The notes: generated by a model from the sequence alone, not told the origin. A stretch of DNA of 64,000 nucleotides from Ctenosaura bakeri (GCA_948474755.1 CAOLHI010000934.1:413195-477194); one strand, 5' to 3'; shown: positions 41,836 through 54,399, numbered from the stretch's first letter. Made by a program: numbers and translations.

Positions 41836-43008
41836 AGCATTGTGTGAGTATACAGAGACCCAAACACCTGGAATCTTTTGAGGTCATGGTCTCCTTTCAA
41901 GCTCTCCTGTGGGATGCTAACTCTTGACATGACAAAGGCTGGTGGAGGCTGATCTCCAAAGGGGCAGACTCTTCCTTCCTTCACCATGGGAAAACCTGAG
42001 AGAAGAACGTCTACTTTTCTGTAAATGGCAAGGGACCATTTTTAGTTAAGGGCATCAGGAATTTTTGTTATGTGTCCCTAGCTGGTTATTGGTTCCAAGG
42101 TGTCTTTGGAATGTAATCAGTTTCTGTAACTTTGAAACTTTCTGAACTATGCTTGGAGAAGGATGCTCCCAGATATGAAACCCAGAAACCTCATATAATC
42201 CTTCTTACTTAGAATGAAACTTTCTTAAACCTTCCCTTAAGCCTCAGACTGCTCTTGGTTACTTGGCACACAGACAGATTCTTTTCTTCTCCAGGAGGAG
42301 GAAAGGGAAAAGTGATTTTGCTTTAGGTTATTCACAACTCTGCATTCTACTGGGAAAGGTGGAGAAGAAGGTGCCAGGAAGTGTGTGGATAGGAGTGGGA
42401 AGCTCCTGTTGGCTAACCTTCTCTTCTTAGAAGGGCTTAGAGGGAGGAAAAGAGGGAAAGCTATGGTAGGGGTGCAATCAGATATAGATAAGTTCAGAAT
42501 ATGAATACCTCCAGAGCAAAGATCTTCATACTATTTTGATCTAGGCCTGGGCATTTGTTAAGTTTGGTCTAACTGGTAATGAGACTTCCACCCTTCTTTT
42601 TCTGAGCACATACATGCGTAAAAGGTTATTTCTGAGAAAGTGGAGATAACTGATATAGGAATAGTTCACCAGAGAAAGGACCATCTTCTCTCTGGTACTT
42701 GTATTCATGGACCATGCTCAAGATGCTCAGGCAAGAGAAGACAGTGAGCAAATATCCCATTTTATAGAGGACATCTCTCTGTTTGAAAGTGTCTTATATT
42801 TGAAAGGTTATCTAAATCATGTCCAGTTTAAAGTTTAAAGAAGCACAAGTACGGAGAGCTAGGAGCACTGAAGTTACCCATCTACTGTTAGGGAGAAGAC
42901 TGAACAGTTACCCAGGTTGTAGTCTTTTCTACCATGACAAAATTATTCTATTTTTATTTACACATGATAATTATTTCTAAATTTGTATCAGTATTATCAT
43001 ATGCCATA
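41836..43008. other. Unassigned sequence
   Basis: No gene or confident repeat is recognised. The text at 42290-42480 is purine-rich on the plus strand. Confidence 0.4.
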
Positions 43009-43231
43009 AATATTGTTGTTGTCTGCCTTCAAGTAATTTCTGACTTATGAAGGCAAAACTGTCTCAGGGTTTCCTTGGCAATTTTTTTCGAGAAGGGGGG
43101 TGCCTCCCTTTGCAGCTGAGAGAGTGTGACTTGCATATGGTCGCCCAGTGGGTTTCCATGACATAAATGGGACTTGAACCCTTGTCTCCAGAGTCATAGT
43201 CCAATGCAAAGACCACTACACCACACCGACC
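43009..43231 (-). mobile_element. Sauria-type SINE, antisense
   Basis: The plus strand shows the reverse of all parts: 'attgttgttgtctgcc' (tail), 'ttcaagtaatttctgactta' (Bov-B-like 3' end), 'ggtcgcccagtgggtttcca' (body), and 'aaagaccactacaccacacc' (tRNA-like head). It is nearly full length. Confidence 0.85.
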
Positions 43232-43232
43232 A

Positions 43233-43594
43233 TCTAATATATAAAAGTCAAAGTTTGTTTGTCTGTGTCAAGTGAAGGCCTCATATGTTTGGCTGCCTAA
43301 GAAGATTCTATGGAATCCTGTGGTTTGCAGTTTAGAAAGGGTCCTTTAGAATTCTCAGCCAGAGAGCTCTGAATAGGTTGGTTGCTATAGAGATGAGGCC
43401 TAGCAGCAAGGAGGAGGACAGTGAGCCCAACCTCTGTACATTAATAACTCTGAATACATTTTGGATTGGAGAATATAGGGAAAAGTTACAGGTACTGGGC
43501 AACACAGTTTGCAGAATTAGAGACACAGAATCTCCAATCTTTTAAACAAGTATTACCTATGAGAAAATAAAATCCTGGGCAACGCTGGGTATAT
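43233..43594. mobile_element. Helitron-like non-autonomous segment
   Basis: It starts after A with TCTAATATATAAAAG (a TC start) and ends with the hairpin-forming 'atcctgggcaacgctggg' about a dozen bases before a CTAT array. This combination resembles non-autonomous Helitrons of other animals (5' TC, 3' hairpin near the end). The expected CTRR terminus is not clear because a CTATA microsatellite follows. A Harbinger-like MITE fragment (43301-43372) lies inside. Confidence 0.4.
43301..43372. mobile_element. Harbinger-like MITE interior fragment
   Basis: 'ctatggaatcctgtggtttg' then 'cagtttagaaagggtccttt' and 'agaattctcagccagagag' match the interior of the copy at 53938-54139. Neither terminus is present. 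Confidence 0.6.
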
Positions 43595-43630
43595 ACTATA
43601 CTATACTATACTATACTATACTATACTATA
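43595..43630 (+). repeat. ACTAT pentanucleotide microsatellite
   Basis: About seven pure CTATA units. It follows the Helitron-like hairpin directly, so it may have grown from that element's end. Confidence 0.95.
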
Positions 43631-45599
43631 AACATTAACTCTATGCAAATCAGCTGATGCATTGTTGGCATCACTGGCTGCCCTTCACAGGAGTACCACT
43701 TCTGCTTACGAAATTGCTAGCTAACTTTTCCTGTTTTCATCCAGGCCTCCCTGCCATCAGCTAGTGTAAGGCCTCTACTTCCTGAGAACTAAAGTGCTTG
43801 AGAAGAAAATGGTGAACCCAAGAGGGAAGCACTTTATGGCATATGCCCATTAAGTCTATAGTTCTGAAATTACCCATATGTGCCATTGATGGAAGCACCA
43901 GTTCACACATGGAATTCCTGTAGCCTCAAGCAATTCCAAGCTGCCATGTGTGCTCCCAGGTCAGGTGGCTTGTTGGGATCACACAGGGTCTACCAAATAG
44001 GGTTCACAATAATTGCAGATAATAGGGAACTTGGCTTAACTAAGTTTATGAACATGCACATGCCAATTTCATGAATGCCAACTAATATGTGTAATAAAAT
44101 AATGCTATTTTGCAGGAATGAGTGTTTGGGAAATTGCCTGGAACTAATTATTCATGAGAATCCTGGGCTTTTATGGAAGACTTGATGTTCATTCCTGAAT
44201 TGTATATTTAGTACTGTGGCTCATAAGTAATAGCTTTGGTATACTGATTTGACATTAGGTAAGTTTATGAATACTGGAGGAGCACTTTCTAGCCTTGTCA
44301 ACTGTATTAATGATCAAATTATATCTATCTGTCTCTGTCATCTAGGTAGCTAGCCAGCCAACAAGGCAGTCAGCTAGCTAGCTGTACTGTTATAACCAAC
44401 ACTGCTAATTATACCTCCACATTTTATCTGAAGGATTTGTCTTTATCACTTGAGTGCTTATTATATATGATCATTTTCTTAAAAACTAGGGAATGACTCA
44501 GTTCCCGATGATGGGCTGGGGGGTCAAATTCAGGTCAACTGCATGGAAGCTAGATGTGGGAAATACTACGTTATCAAAGCTTACAGAAACACACATAACA
44601 AACCTGCATACGCAAACATCTATAGCTGTGCTAGAAATAAAACAAACACCACAAAATGGTTATACTTTCATCAGGATCAATCAAATTATTACAAAACAAT
44701 GAGTAAGCTTTTAGAGTATTCCAGAACACTTCATCAGCAAAATGTGGTAAACAAAGCAGGGGAAAAAGAAAAAAAAAATTGAAGTCTAGCTTCTGCAGAT
44801 CTTAATTGTCTTAAAATGGAGTGCAAGAAGGTTGAACCTCATGGGCAGTGCAGTGGGAACTCAAAGATATGCAAAGTGTGAGGAGTAAGATTAGATGAAA
44901 CCTTTTCTGTCTGCCAAAAACCTCTACCACCAGCCAACTTGCTAAGAATACAATGTGTTAGCAGAACTGCTCTGTGGACTGAGAGCTGCTGACAGAACAG
45001 ACAAATATGGAGTAGAGAAGGGATGAAGTAAGGAAGTAGCCATCTTATGCCAGATCCCTTCTTCCTCCAGTCCAGGAACCACAGGCAAAATGCTGGAGTA
45101 AAGTTAGGCCAAGGTAAGAGTAATCCTAAGAAATTTCCAACACCCTTAGACAAAGAGGAGCATCTCATCAGCTTCTGTGATCTCACAAGAGCTCAGCTAG
45201 CACTTGACCACCATGGCCATTTTAGATTACACTCTTAATTAAGATCACATTCCTAATTCTTGGTTCTCACAGATGAATAACATAGTCTAGCTTTCAGCAT
45301 GGGGGCTCAAAGTAATGACCAGCTCCTCTCCATGCCCCTATAGCAAAAACCTACCTAATAACCAGGCTTAAGAACAAGTCTAGAGATTGTAGTGGCTTGC
45401 TCACTGTTTTGGAAAATTTTGGTAGGTTCTAATCAAGGTGTTGTTCTTCTGCAGTTTTTAAAGTTATCTAAAAGTCATGTGGCTAAGTTATTTTTGGTAC
45501 AGCAGGATTAGAACTCACAATTCTTCCTGTCAAAATGAAGCTCCTGATTATCATAGCAGGGTCACATATTTCAGAAATTTAGTTACAGCTATGGTCAGA
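43631..45599. other. Unassigned sequence
   Basis: No gene is recognised over ~2 kb. A GCTA/GCCA short-word stretch ('ctagctagctg') lies at 44340-44385. At 44700-44755 'agagtattccagaacacttc' hints at an old repeat tail but cannot be assigned. Confidence 0.4.
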
Positions 45600-46000
45600 C
45601 CTTTATTTAAGGACATATTTATATTCTGCAATAGACCAAAAATCTCAGGAGAGGGTACAGACAACAAGCAACATTTAAGTAACTTAAAAATAAATAAATA
45701 AGACAACTTAAAATGATTTAAATCATGCTAAAACAGGCAGGACAAATTAAAAACAGTTCAAACAATATGAAACAAAGCACACTGTAATCAAATTTTACAA
45801 GGACAACTTCACAAACTGGTCAGGCCATGATTTCTTGACCTCAAAAACTTTGATGGAAAATTATGTTTTAATTTGGGAAAGAAATAAGATCAGTATCAGC
45901 ACCAGCTGGGCCTCTAAGAGGAGGACATTTCACCACTGGAATGCTATACTAGAGACCACCTTCTCTCACGCTTCCACATAATGTATTCCCCAACTGGTGG
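45600..46000 (-). mobile_element. L2-like LINE 3' end, antisense
   Basis: The left part has 'acatatttatattctgcaat' and AAATAAATAAATAAG plus A-rich text, the reversed tail. The right part has 'agctgggcctctaagaggag' and 'gacatttcaccactggaat', the reverse of the WNSLP-encoding segment. The order is the same as at 29625-29929. Confidence 0.5.
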
Positions 46001-46007
46001 AAGACAA

Positions 46008-46190
46008 GTTAAACTAGATATGTCTATCCTGTTTTTAGAAGTGATGCTCCCTCAAGTGGTGAAAAAGTCTGTTTGGCAAAGCATATGACTTTCTTCACCT
46101 ATGCACTTTGACATTTAGTATTTTTGCTTTGTGATTGGCCATTGTAAAGTAAATATGGGCTAAATTTGCAAGTTTGACTGCTGAGGCACA
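46008..46190 (+). repeat. Unnamed dispersed repeat, copy 1
   Basis: 'agaagtgatgctccctcaag' then 'tttttgctttgtgattggcc', 'taaagtaaatatgggc' and 'tttgactgct' recur, diverged, at 56450-56620 in the same order and orientation. I cannot name the family. Confidence 0.45.
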
Positions 46191-49088
46191 TACTGTTAAT
46201 AAAATCTCATTGGAAAGAAAATTAACTAATTGGAAGAAGCAGACATTTCCTTTAACGTTCAGCATGACCCACCAAAGAGGGTTTCCTCAGCAGGTCTCAG
46301 CAGATCTCAGACTAGATCTTCTAGTTAAGTAGACTAGCTCTGAACATTTGGTTCACAGAGATTTCAATTAAATGGTAAAACCTATCTTCACTCCTGCCCT
46401 TTACCATTCCTGAACTGATGCCTGGTGGATAGATAATCCATAAGAGATATTTCATAACAGAAATTGGGTGACTCTGATAATGTGCAAGATAAGACATAAG
46501 CAAAACGGAACAGTGAATGTCATAATATCTGCTCCTAATTTACAGCATTGGTGAAAGAACAGTGAGTGTAGACAGGCTGAAAAAATATATTGTTTCCTGA
46601 TACCTGTGAAGTACAAGTACTGATACTTGTAAGCGAATATTGCATTAACTTTACTGTCTTGTACTTACTAATTTGTGACAAAAGCCTACTAAAGTTCCCA
46701 TGGAATTCAATGGAGATATTTATATTATTTAGAGGGCTAGTGGACACATATGAAATGAGCATTTGCATTGCACAAGAGCACAAGGTAAAAGCTTAATTTC
46801 TGAACAGCTGTGAGCACCAAAACATTGCAAAACACATCCACATAACTTTATGTGTAGGTCACTTAAAGCTTTTAGTCTTCTAAGGTTCTACTAAAAACCA
46901 ATTACAAAGCTATCAGAATGTCATATCAAAAATTGACAGAAAACTATCCCAGTGGAGAAAAGTGATGGTTGAACTGGGGTTGGGTGGGTTGGAGGAAGAA
47001 TATATATTTCATATTTCACACCTCCCTCCAAATAAAGAATTTTTTTAAAAAAAATGGTATTCCTTGGACAGTTACTCAATTTTTCAAGCATTGTCATGTC
47101 AAGTTTTGTCTCTGGCTTCAAAAAAACACCCAGATCCAAAGAAAATGCCCATTCATCATTTTTTGATAGGGATTATCCATCATTACAAAAGCCATGTCAT
47201 TTTCAAGGGTGTCAGGGAGTGGACACAAACCAAGAACCCATTTCACCACCAAAATGTTACAGGTCAACTTTGTCCATGTGGAAAGAGAGAAGAATTCCCC
47301 AAGGATTGTATGTAAGGGTATAGAGAAGATAGCTTCTTTCCCCCTCCCAAGTAATCACAAAATGAGAATGCAGGTTGTGAACTTCATGGAATTACATGGC
47401 AGAATATGTTATCTCTTCCTTTGCATTTAATGTTTCAGTATTTGTCTAAAATTTTTCCTGCAAGTGTAGGGTTTCTAAAAAAGAAAAACAGATTTTTTAA
47501 AAAAGAACACAGAATGTTCCTTCCATAGGATGCAGCCACAACAGTTAAAATTGTATCAAAGCACTCTAATTGTGTAGTGTGAAAGAGACCTTAGAGGTCC
47601 ATAGGAAGAAGTGACTGTGTCTTTCTTACAAGCTCCATATAGGGTCTCCTTAGATCAGTGCTATAAAGATGGGAACTCTGGGTACGATATTATGGGGAAA
47701 GGAGTATAACGTTCTGTTAGATTGGCCATTTGCAATTCACCCCAACAGAGAATGTGCAGCACCAGAAACATAGTCAAACAGCCATAGATTCACATATGAT
47801 GATGTATAGATATAAAAGAAAATTTAAAAATCATAATTACAAATTTAAATTATAATTTAGGTAGAAATGCAATACATCTGTAGATGTTTGTAGGTAGGTG
47901 ACATGTGTCCTTCAATGATTGCTTTTCAGTGAAGATGGAGAGTTTTAAGGCCCCTGCTTGAGGCTTTTTGTTATTAAACCAGTTACCTCAGACAGCCTGT
48001 CAAGCAGAAGATTGTTCTGTGTAAAGTAGGACACGTGGCTAAATCATAGGTTGGGACTCTGGGAGGCTTGTGCATCTTATTTGTTTGCCCCGTGACCATT
48101 TTGTGGTTGTTAGGGTATTGCTCTGTTGAGCAGGATGCCCAGGCTCTCATCCTACTGTTTCTCCCTTTTAAAATTATTTAAAATTATTGTTGCCATCAGG
48201 ATGTCTCAAAAGTAGGTTTTACCTTACACGCAGCTCCCTGGAGTGTGTGACTCACACTCATAATTTTTACACCGTATTCCTATTGAGGGAAGAACCAAGT
48301 CACAGTAAGCGTTCTTTCTTTGTCATGACTACGTGTGGATTTCTCAGAAAAATATTTCTTCTCTTCACCCAGAAACGAACAGAGACATGCTGTGTGCAAT
48401 AACTTCAGATTTGTCTGCATAAAGCATTTGTTATTATAGTTGGATTTGGACCTTTCTCTTGCAAGGAAGGACAGGCCCAAGATGTATCTGGGACTGGCTT
48501 ACAGGCTTGGCTATAGCGCTCCCAGTGACTATTGTGATTCTAAGGGCATTGCGATCACACTCCCCTTTCCCTAACTATTGTCTAGGAAATAAGACAATCC
48601 CATTACTGCTTGTGCTTGGACTGTGAAGGGATTCAAACCTTCAAATGAGGACATTCCTAGAGTGGATCACTACTCTGCTAAGCATTGGTCTGTACTGAGG
48701 GAGGCAACTTCTGTGGGACTCCATAGGGCACACCCTGGGCTGCACTTCCTTTGAAAATGTTTTTCAAATGCCTTCTTTCAAAAACAGAAGTTTTTTGGGG
48801 GGACTCCCCTCACCCCATATTTTATTCCTTCTGGAGGTTTCCAGGGATGACTGAAGTTAGGATTGGCAGCTTTCAGGGCCTGGCCCTCAGTCTCCAATTT
48901 TTATCAGTTATCTCTGGCTGGGAGACAAAAGCGGAAATTGTCCAGTTTGGATGGACATTGCTCCAGACAAAAGGAAAGTACTGTGATCAAATCTCCAACT
49001 CAGAGCAGCCACATGCAATCAATTTGCAAGGCTTAACTGACGGGTTTCTTTAACTTGCAAAGACTCTCCAGTGGGACTATGTATTTAT
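46191..49088. other. Unassigned sequence
   Basis: No gene or confident repeat is recognised over 2.9 kb, the longest such stretch here. Short frames up to 100 codons (48751-49053) show no family. A T7/A7 tract lies at 47041-47054. Confidence 0.4.
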
Positions 49089-49091
49089 TTA

Positions 49092-49295
49092 GGCCATTTC
49101 CACATAAAGGGGCTGTGCCACTTTGGGGACAGAATGGCAACGGTTGGCTGGTCATGATTCCACTTGATGTCATTGCTGGCCTGCTGCCATTCCATCCCCA
49201 AATGTTGTGCTCGTACAGTATTTGCAAAATGGAAAAAAACCATTTTGTGCCTATGATCGCGTGGCACTCCCATACTTACCATCATGCGGAAGGGC
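49092..49295. mobile_element. Harbinger-like MITE, probable
   Basis: The left end after TTA is GGCCATTTCCACATAAAGG; the reversed right end is 'cccttccgcatgatgg', a weaker match. The interior is GC-rich and non-coding. The right boundary is uncertain by tens of bases. Confidence 0.45.
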
Positions 49296-49334
49296 AGGGA
49301 AACACAATGGTGATGCTTCCTTCCATAGTGCAGG

Positions 49335-49860
49335 CTGATTTACTTTTGAATTTTTTTGGTATTCTCCATTATCCACTGTAAGTTTGTGATACAGTCTCTA
49401 TGGCTTCTACCTTTCCTGAACCCAGCTTGGTCATCTGGCAATTCTCACTCCATAAATGGTAAAAATCTTTGTTGTCGAACTTTGAACACGATTCTATTTG
49501 ATTTAGAGATTAATGCAATGGTCCTATGGTTACTGAAATTCCCGGTATCCCCGGGAGTGGAATGTATATTGAGTGTTTCCAATTTGTTTTCTGTATTTGT
49601 TGACATCTGTTGACATTTAGTTAGAATTAGAGTGGATTCTGCCTCTGTAGTTTGAAGCAGCTGTATTGGTACACCATCTGTTCCTGGTGATTTATTTCTC
49701 CCAAGTGCTCAGAGTGTAGCTTCCACTTCACTTTCTAAAACTGTGGGTTCATCTTCAAATGGTTCTTCCTTGAATGAATTTGTCATCCTTTCATATCTTT
49801 TATATAGTTCTTCCCTGTATTGTTTCCATCATATTTTTAATTTTACTTGTTATTTTTACT
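49335..49860 (-). mobile_element. Bov-B (RTE) LINE reverse transcriptase part, antisense
   Basis: Minus-strand translation shows, in order, LYKRYERMTNSF, LGRNKSPGTDGVPIQLLQ, NHRTIALIS and LPDDQAGFRKGRSHRDCITN. These are the pre-RT linker, the NK(S/A)PG.DGIP block, NYRPISLIS and the QAGFR(K)GR block of Bov-B ORF2. A stop and small gaps interrupt the frame. The endonuclease part of the same element lies at 50990-51790, beyond an insertion. Confidence 0.8.
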
Positions 49861-49869
49861 TTACCTTAC

Positions 49870-50946
49870 TTTTACATGTAATGTGTTCTCCTGCTGGCTG
49901 GAAAGCATCCCCACTCTTGGTTTAAAGCAGCTGCCTGACTTACCAGGCCAGATGGATTGCAGCTTGCGGGTGGGCCATATGGCTGCAGCACCTCTGGCTA
50001 TGTCAGACCTTGTGTCTTGTTCCCAGGAGGCAGCCTGGTCAGTCCAGAGTTCTTCTGGGTGTAAGCCCCCTAACACACCTAAAAACTATGTCCTGAGGAC
50101 CCTAATTATGTTATATCAAACATAGTGAGCCATAGAGATATACTAGACGGACACGTAGGCAGTAGAGCTACGGAGATAGATCAAAAGAGTAGTTGGTTTT
50201 CTGTCACACATCCTGGGTAATCTTGTAAATGGCTCACAGGCCATTGGAATGGATTTTCAGCAGTGATCAGGAGACAATAACTCTCTGGGAACAAATAAAC
50301 AATGCAAAACAGCCTGGAATTTGACAGCCTGAGGTATGCATCCCCGGATGAGATACTCATCTTGCAGGAAACTACAAGGATGTTTGGCTGTATTTTCTTT
50401 GAACTACAAAGCTGAAATCCATCTTAATAAAACTGCAGTCATCTGTTTCCCAGGACATGGGTCAGCTCTATAACTAGGCCCTTTTCCTTTTCCTTTTTGG
50501 GAGTTTGGAATTTTAGAATTTCTCAGATCTGCAAACCATGAAGCTGGTAAGCTTCCCTCAGCCTCTAAAGGCATGGCTGAGATCGTTTTCTCCCAGCTGA
50601 AGACTTCTGGATTGGTACAGTATTAAATCAAACCCTTATGTCTCTCTCTCTCTCTCTCTCTTAATTTTCACCTCTTTCTAACTTTGTATAGTCTTGTATG
50701 CTTGTTGGAGTGAGTGCAGCTGAGTGATTGTATGGACTTTAACATCTATGTCAATAAAATACTTAAATTTGAACAACTTGTGTGATTTCTGACTGGGCGT
50801 GACCCCGTAAATATTGGGTTAAAGACCCTAATTACTTGCCCTCTTTGCATGGCTAAAGCAGTGCTCAGAGCTAATTTTCCCCACAAGAGACGATTTTGAT
50901 AGCTGTTGGGACTCCCACTAAGGGACCCCCACCAAGCAGGGTAACA
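49870..50946 (+). mobile_element. LTR-like insertion within the Bov-B LINE
   Basis: This ~1.08-kb block separates the reverse transcriptase and endonuclease parts of one antisense Bov-B. It ends CAGGGTAACA, the same ten bases that end the solo LTR at 2986-3962 in its own orientation. A CTCTATAACTA sequence (about 50467) and an AATAAA (50753) followed by GTGTG text occur in LTR order. The left end near 49877-49882 (TG...) is not certain and no target duplication was found. A pure TC run lies inside at 50641-50661. Confidence 0.45.
50641..50661 (+). repeat. TC microsatellite
   Basis: About ten pure TC units within the LTR-like insertion. Confidence 0.9.
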
Positions 50947-50989
50947 TGGGTCCTAGGCAATTAAGCTTAATTTGTTATGATATTATGCA

Positions 50990-51790
50990 AAATTATTTTT
51001 AATATTCTCTTTAAATTCTATGAGGATATTTTTCAAGTCGTGTTTTGGCACAACGGTTGGCTTAGTGTTCTTTTTTAGCTTTACTCTAATTTTTAATATT
51101 AGTAGTTCATGGTCTGTGGCACAATCTGCTCCTGGTCTGAGACAGTAGAGCTTTTCCATCTTCTGATTCTGTAGTATATATAATTTCTATATTGACCATT
51201 AGGTGATGTCCACATATACAGTCGCTTCTTGGGTTGATGGAAAAATGTGTTTCCAATAGACAAACTGTTGGCCTTGCAAAATGAAATCAGTTACTCTCCT
51301 ACTTCATTTCTTCATCTTAAGTTAAATTTTCTTACAGTCTTTGATTCTGCACTCTTCCCTACTTTGGCTTTTGCATTGCCTATGATTAACAAGAAATCCT
51401 ACTTTGGTGTATGATCAGTTTTCTCCTGGATTCTAGCACAGAATCTTTCCATTCATTTTTCTTCTGCCTCTATAGTTGGAGCATAAACCTGGTTATATTG
51501 ACAGGTTTCCCCTCAAGTCTTACTGACATGACTCAATCACACTTTGCATTTTATCCTTTGACTGTTTATGCTGTATCTCTCCTCACTATAAATGCTACCC
51601 CATTTTTTCTGAGCTTTTCATTTCCTGAGTAAAATACAGTATATTTTATTTGACTCAAAATATCCCATTCCTGTCTACTTTAGCTCACTCACCCCAAGTA
51701 TTTCAATGTTTATACATTCAATTTCTTATTTTTCTATTTCTAGCTTCCCCTGATTCATGCTTCTTACATTCCTTGTTCCTACAACACATG
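50990..51790 (-). mobile_element. Bov-B (RTE) LINE endonuclease part, antisense
   Basis: Minus-strand translation, across several frames, gives KNGVAFIV, MSVRLEGKPVNIT, NTFFHQPKKRLYMWTSPNGQ and RRWKSSTVSDQE. This matches the Bov-B apurinic-type endonuclease order (GVA.IV, the RFQGKP.NIT block, the RRLYTWTSPDGQ block, QRWRSS). Many stops show long decay. The ~360 bp of coding that should link it to 49335-49860 is missing, replaced by the LTR-like insertion. Confidence 0.8.
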
Positions 51791-52084
51791 TTGTGCAGCT
51801 TCAGACTTGCCCTTCACCTCTAAGCACATCAACAGCTGAACGTTCCTTTCAACTTGAGTCCAGTTGCAGCTACAGCGCACCATTCACGGCTGTCCTCTGA
51901 CGTACTCCAATAGTTTGTTGAGTGTTTGAATGTTTCTGTTGTTTAAACTGATCATGTTGGCCTTATTGTATGCTGTCCTGGGATCTTTAGACAGTGGGAA
52001 GGATGGCTTAGGTGCAGGCTCTCTGACAGCCTGTGCCTCCCCATATGAACCTGCCTGGACCTTGAAATCTAAAGGAGAAGTGTC
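51791..52084. other. Unassigned sequence
   Basis: Nothing is recognised; the 106-codon minus-strand frame at 51884-52204 overlaps the antisense of an L2-like end. Confidence 0.4.
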
Positions 52085-52440
52085 TTCACAGATATGATTG
52101 GTAGGAACATGAGAGAGAGTCTTTTCAGTGGCTGCCCTTAGACTTTGAAACTTCCTCCCTAGAGAAGCTAGAATGCATCTTACTCTCCTTCTGTCAGCTG
52201 GCAAAGACTTTTCAGATAGACTTTTAGAACTGACAGTTTTAACAAAAGGGCTGTTAGTGCTGTCCTATTTTTAATTGCATTTAACTTTTAAAAATCTTTT
52301 TAGAGTATATGTTTTTAATGTTTAATGATTTAACTCACTTTTAATGTTGACTTTTTGTATGTTTTAAATTGTAATCTTTTATACGTATAAGCAGCCTGAA
52401 ATCCCATTCTTGGGAAACAGGTGGGAAAAAATAACAACAT
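52085..52440 (+). mobile_element. L2-like LINE 3' end
   Basis: The plus strand encodes ERVFSVAALRLWNFLPREAR near 52112-52171, matching the L2 ORF2 C-terminal motif RAFSVAAPRLWNSLPREAR. The tail 'taagcagcctgaaatcccat' and 'gggaaacaggtgggaaaaaa' follows. It is the second sense copy in the window (first 10887-11372). Confidence 0.7.
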
Positions 52441-52574
52441 ACTTTCTGAAGTCACATTTGTTTCAGTAGAACTTCTTCATGACTTAGGAAGCATCCAAAC
52501 TGAAAATGTTCTAGATTTTGTTCCTGTTCTTTCCAATCTTATACTGGGCTAAACTAAACCAATCTGGGTAGCTG

Positions 52575-52756
52575 GTATATATGTATATGCTATATACGTA
52601 TATATGTATATGGTATATATATATGTATATGGTATGTATATGGTATATGTATGTGTGTGTGTGTGTGTGTGTATGGTATATATATGTGTGTATATGGTAT
52701 ATATATATGTATATATGTATATGGTATATATGTATATGGTATATATATGTATATAA
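52575..52756 (+). repeat. TATATG/GTATA compound microsatellite
   Basis: About 180 bp of TATATG, GGTATATA and a GT run (near 52650-52673). The tyrosine/isoleucine-rich frames on both strands are products of the repeat. Confidence 0.95.
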
Positions 52757-53937
52757 AATCTGATCTTATTGGGAGTTGACAGAAAATATTGTGGGATCAA
52801 CAAAATGTGTATGGATCTCCAAGGAGAAAAACAAAATCTGGACTTTCTGGCCTTTTTAAGCAGTCTGAGTGTGCCCTTACTTCAGCTGATCTGATATTTT
52901 GGCTGGTTTTTCAAAACCTGAATTATGACTCAACAAAAGGAACATTTTCAACTTAGCAGTCTCAGGGTAGCACATGGTGCATGCCAAGCTCCAGTAAAAT
53001 TACTGTGGCTAAAGATGAACAATTTCATGCTGCCAAGGGTAAGTGATAAATAGTGCCTTAGAATGCTTTCCCTTACGATTACCCAGACAGCCTAAAGAGT
53101 TAATAATGTCTGCAATAATTATTCCCTACAACTATAGGATTTTTCATGACTGTATACATTCAAACAGGAAGGAAAAGGTTCCTGATGTGCAACATCCCAA
53201 TGCGGTAAATATACAATAGCACTGTTAGCAGATGAGAGGATTTAATTGATTGAAATTGTTGTGAAATTGTATTTTAAAAACAAGCCATGATATGATGGTC
53301 CATTCAGTTCTTTCATCCTCATGCTTTGTACATTATAAAGAAATGCACTTTTAAAACAAAACTTAAAGATTACAGAATGGAATGTAGGAAAAGTTGCTAG
53401 CAGGATATTGAATGATTGTTTACAATGCGGAGACAAAATTCAGACTGGGCTGGAAGGGATGTTCCAGTCACTTCTGGTCACTTTGAAAGGGATTTTGAGC
53501 TGTTTTGTCCCCCAAAACATACAGGCATTAAGCAACACATCCCAGAGCAACTGTGAGGGACAGAAGCCATCTTTCACCCCTTACAGTCCTCTCCCACAAA
53601 GGCCTTCACTGGCATGTCCAACATGACTTCAAGTGATATTATACCACTTCGGGTTTTGTTTTCAAGCAACTTTTCATGATTTGGTGTTTTTGGGGGATTA
53701 TGGAGGCCAAATCAGCTCATTTGTGGGAGTTTGACCCAATCTTGGTGGTTTAGGAGGAGTAGGGGCCCTTTGGGTGTCTTCTGGAGACAAAAAATGAGGC
53801 AGTGTATAGGCTGTGGTATTATCCGGCCCTATTCTAGATAAATTTTCAGCTTAACATTCATGTTTCAGACATTTTGTTTTAAAAAATGAAGATCAAGGGT
53901 GGCCCAGATAGGCAGGCATTGCACAGGAACACTCAGA
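52757..53937. other. Unassigned sequence
   Basis: No gene or confident repeat is recognised. Confidence 0.4.
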
Positions 53938-54139
53938 GACCATTTCCACACTATACTGTTATAGTGCTATTATTCCACTTTCAACATCCTCTGGAATTCC
54001 GGGAGTTTGCAGTTTAGGGAGGGGCATTTAGAATTCTCAGCCAGAGAGCTTATTGGCCTCAACAAACTACAAACCCCAGAATTCCATGGACGTTGAAAGT
54101 GGAATAACAGCACTGTTACAGTCTAGTGTGGAAATGACC
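53938..54139. mobile_element. Harbinger-like MITE
   Basis: The ends GACCATTTCCACACTATACTG and, reversed, GGTCATTTCCACACTAGACTG are inverted repeats with paired arms 'tattccactttcaacatcct' and 'gacgttgaaagtggaataac'. The interior keeps the 'gaattctcagccagagagct' block. The flanking triplets do not match, probably from mutation. Confidence 0.75.
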
Positions 54140-54399
54140 TTTTGGTCACACAGTTCCATCTCCTGCCATAAATGATAGTCAATTTCTGCAGGAGGAAAAA
54201 AAAATCATTATGGCTATTACTAGTATGAATCAGCAGAAGAACCTCAAGTCTGGGAATTCTGAATGAACATACTCAGTACATTCATCTTTCCAACATACAT
54301 GTTTAAAACAATGAACAACTTATAAATGAAAGCTCTCCCATAGGTTGCAATGTGGAGTGGACTAACGTTGATTACTTTATTGAGAGACCATCAGGAACA
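54140..54399. other. Unassigned sequence
   Basis: Nothing is recognised here. Confidence 0.4.

Noticed and set aside
44690..44760. Dispersed-repeat tail motif ('attccagaacacttcatcag')
   Set aside because: The match to sauropsid repeat tails was too short and inconsistent to support a call.
52549..52803. Tyrosine/isoleucine-repeat proteins on both strands
   Set aside because: They are translations of the TATATG microsatellite.
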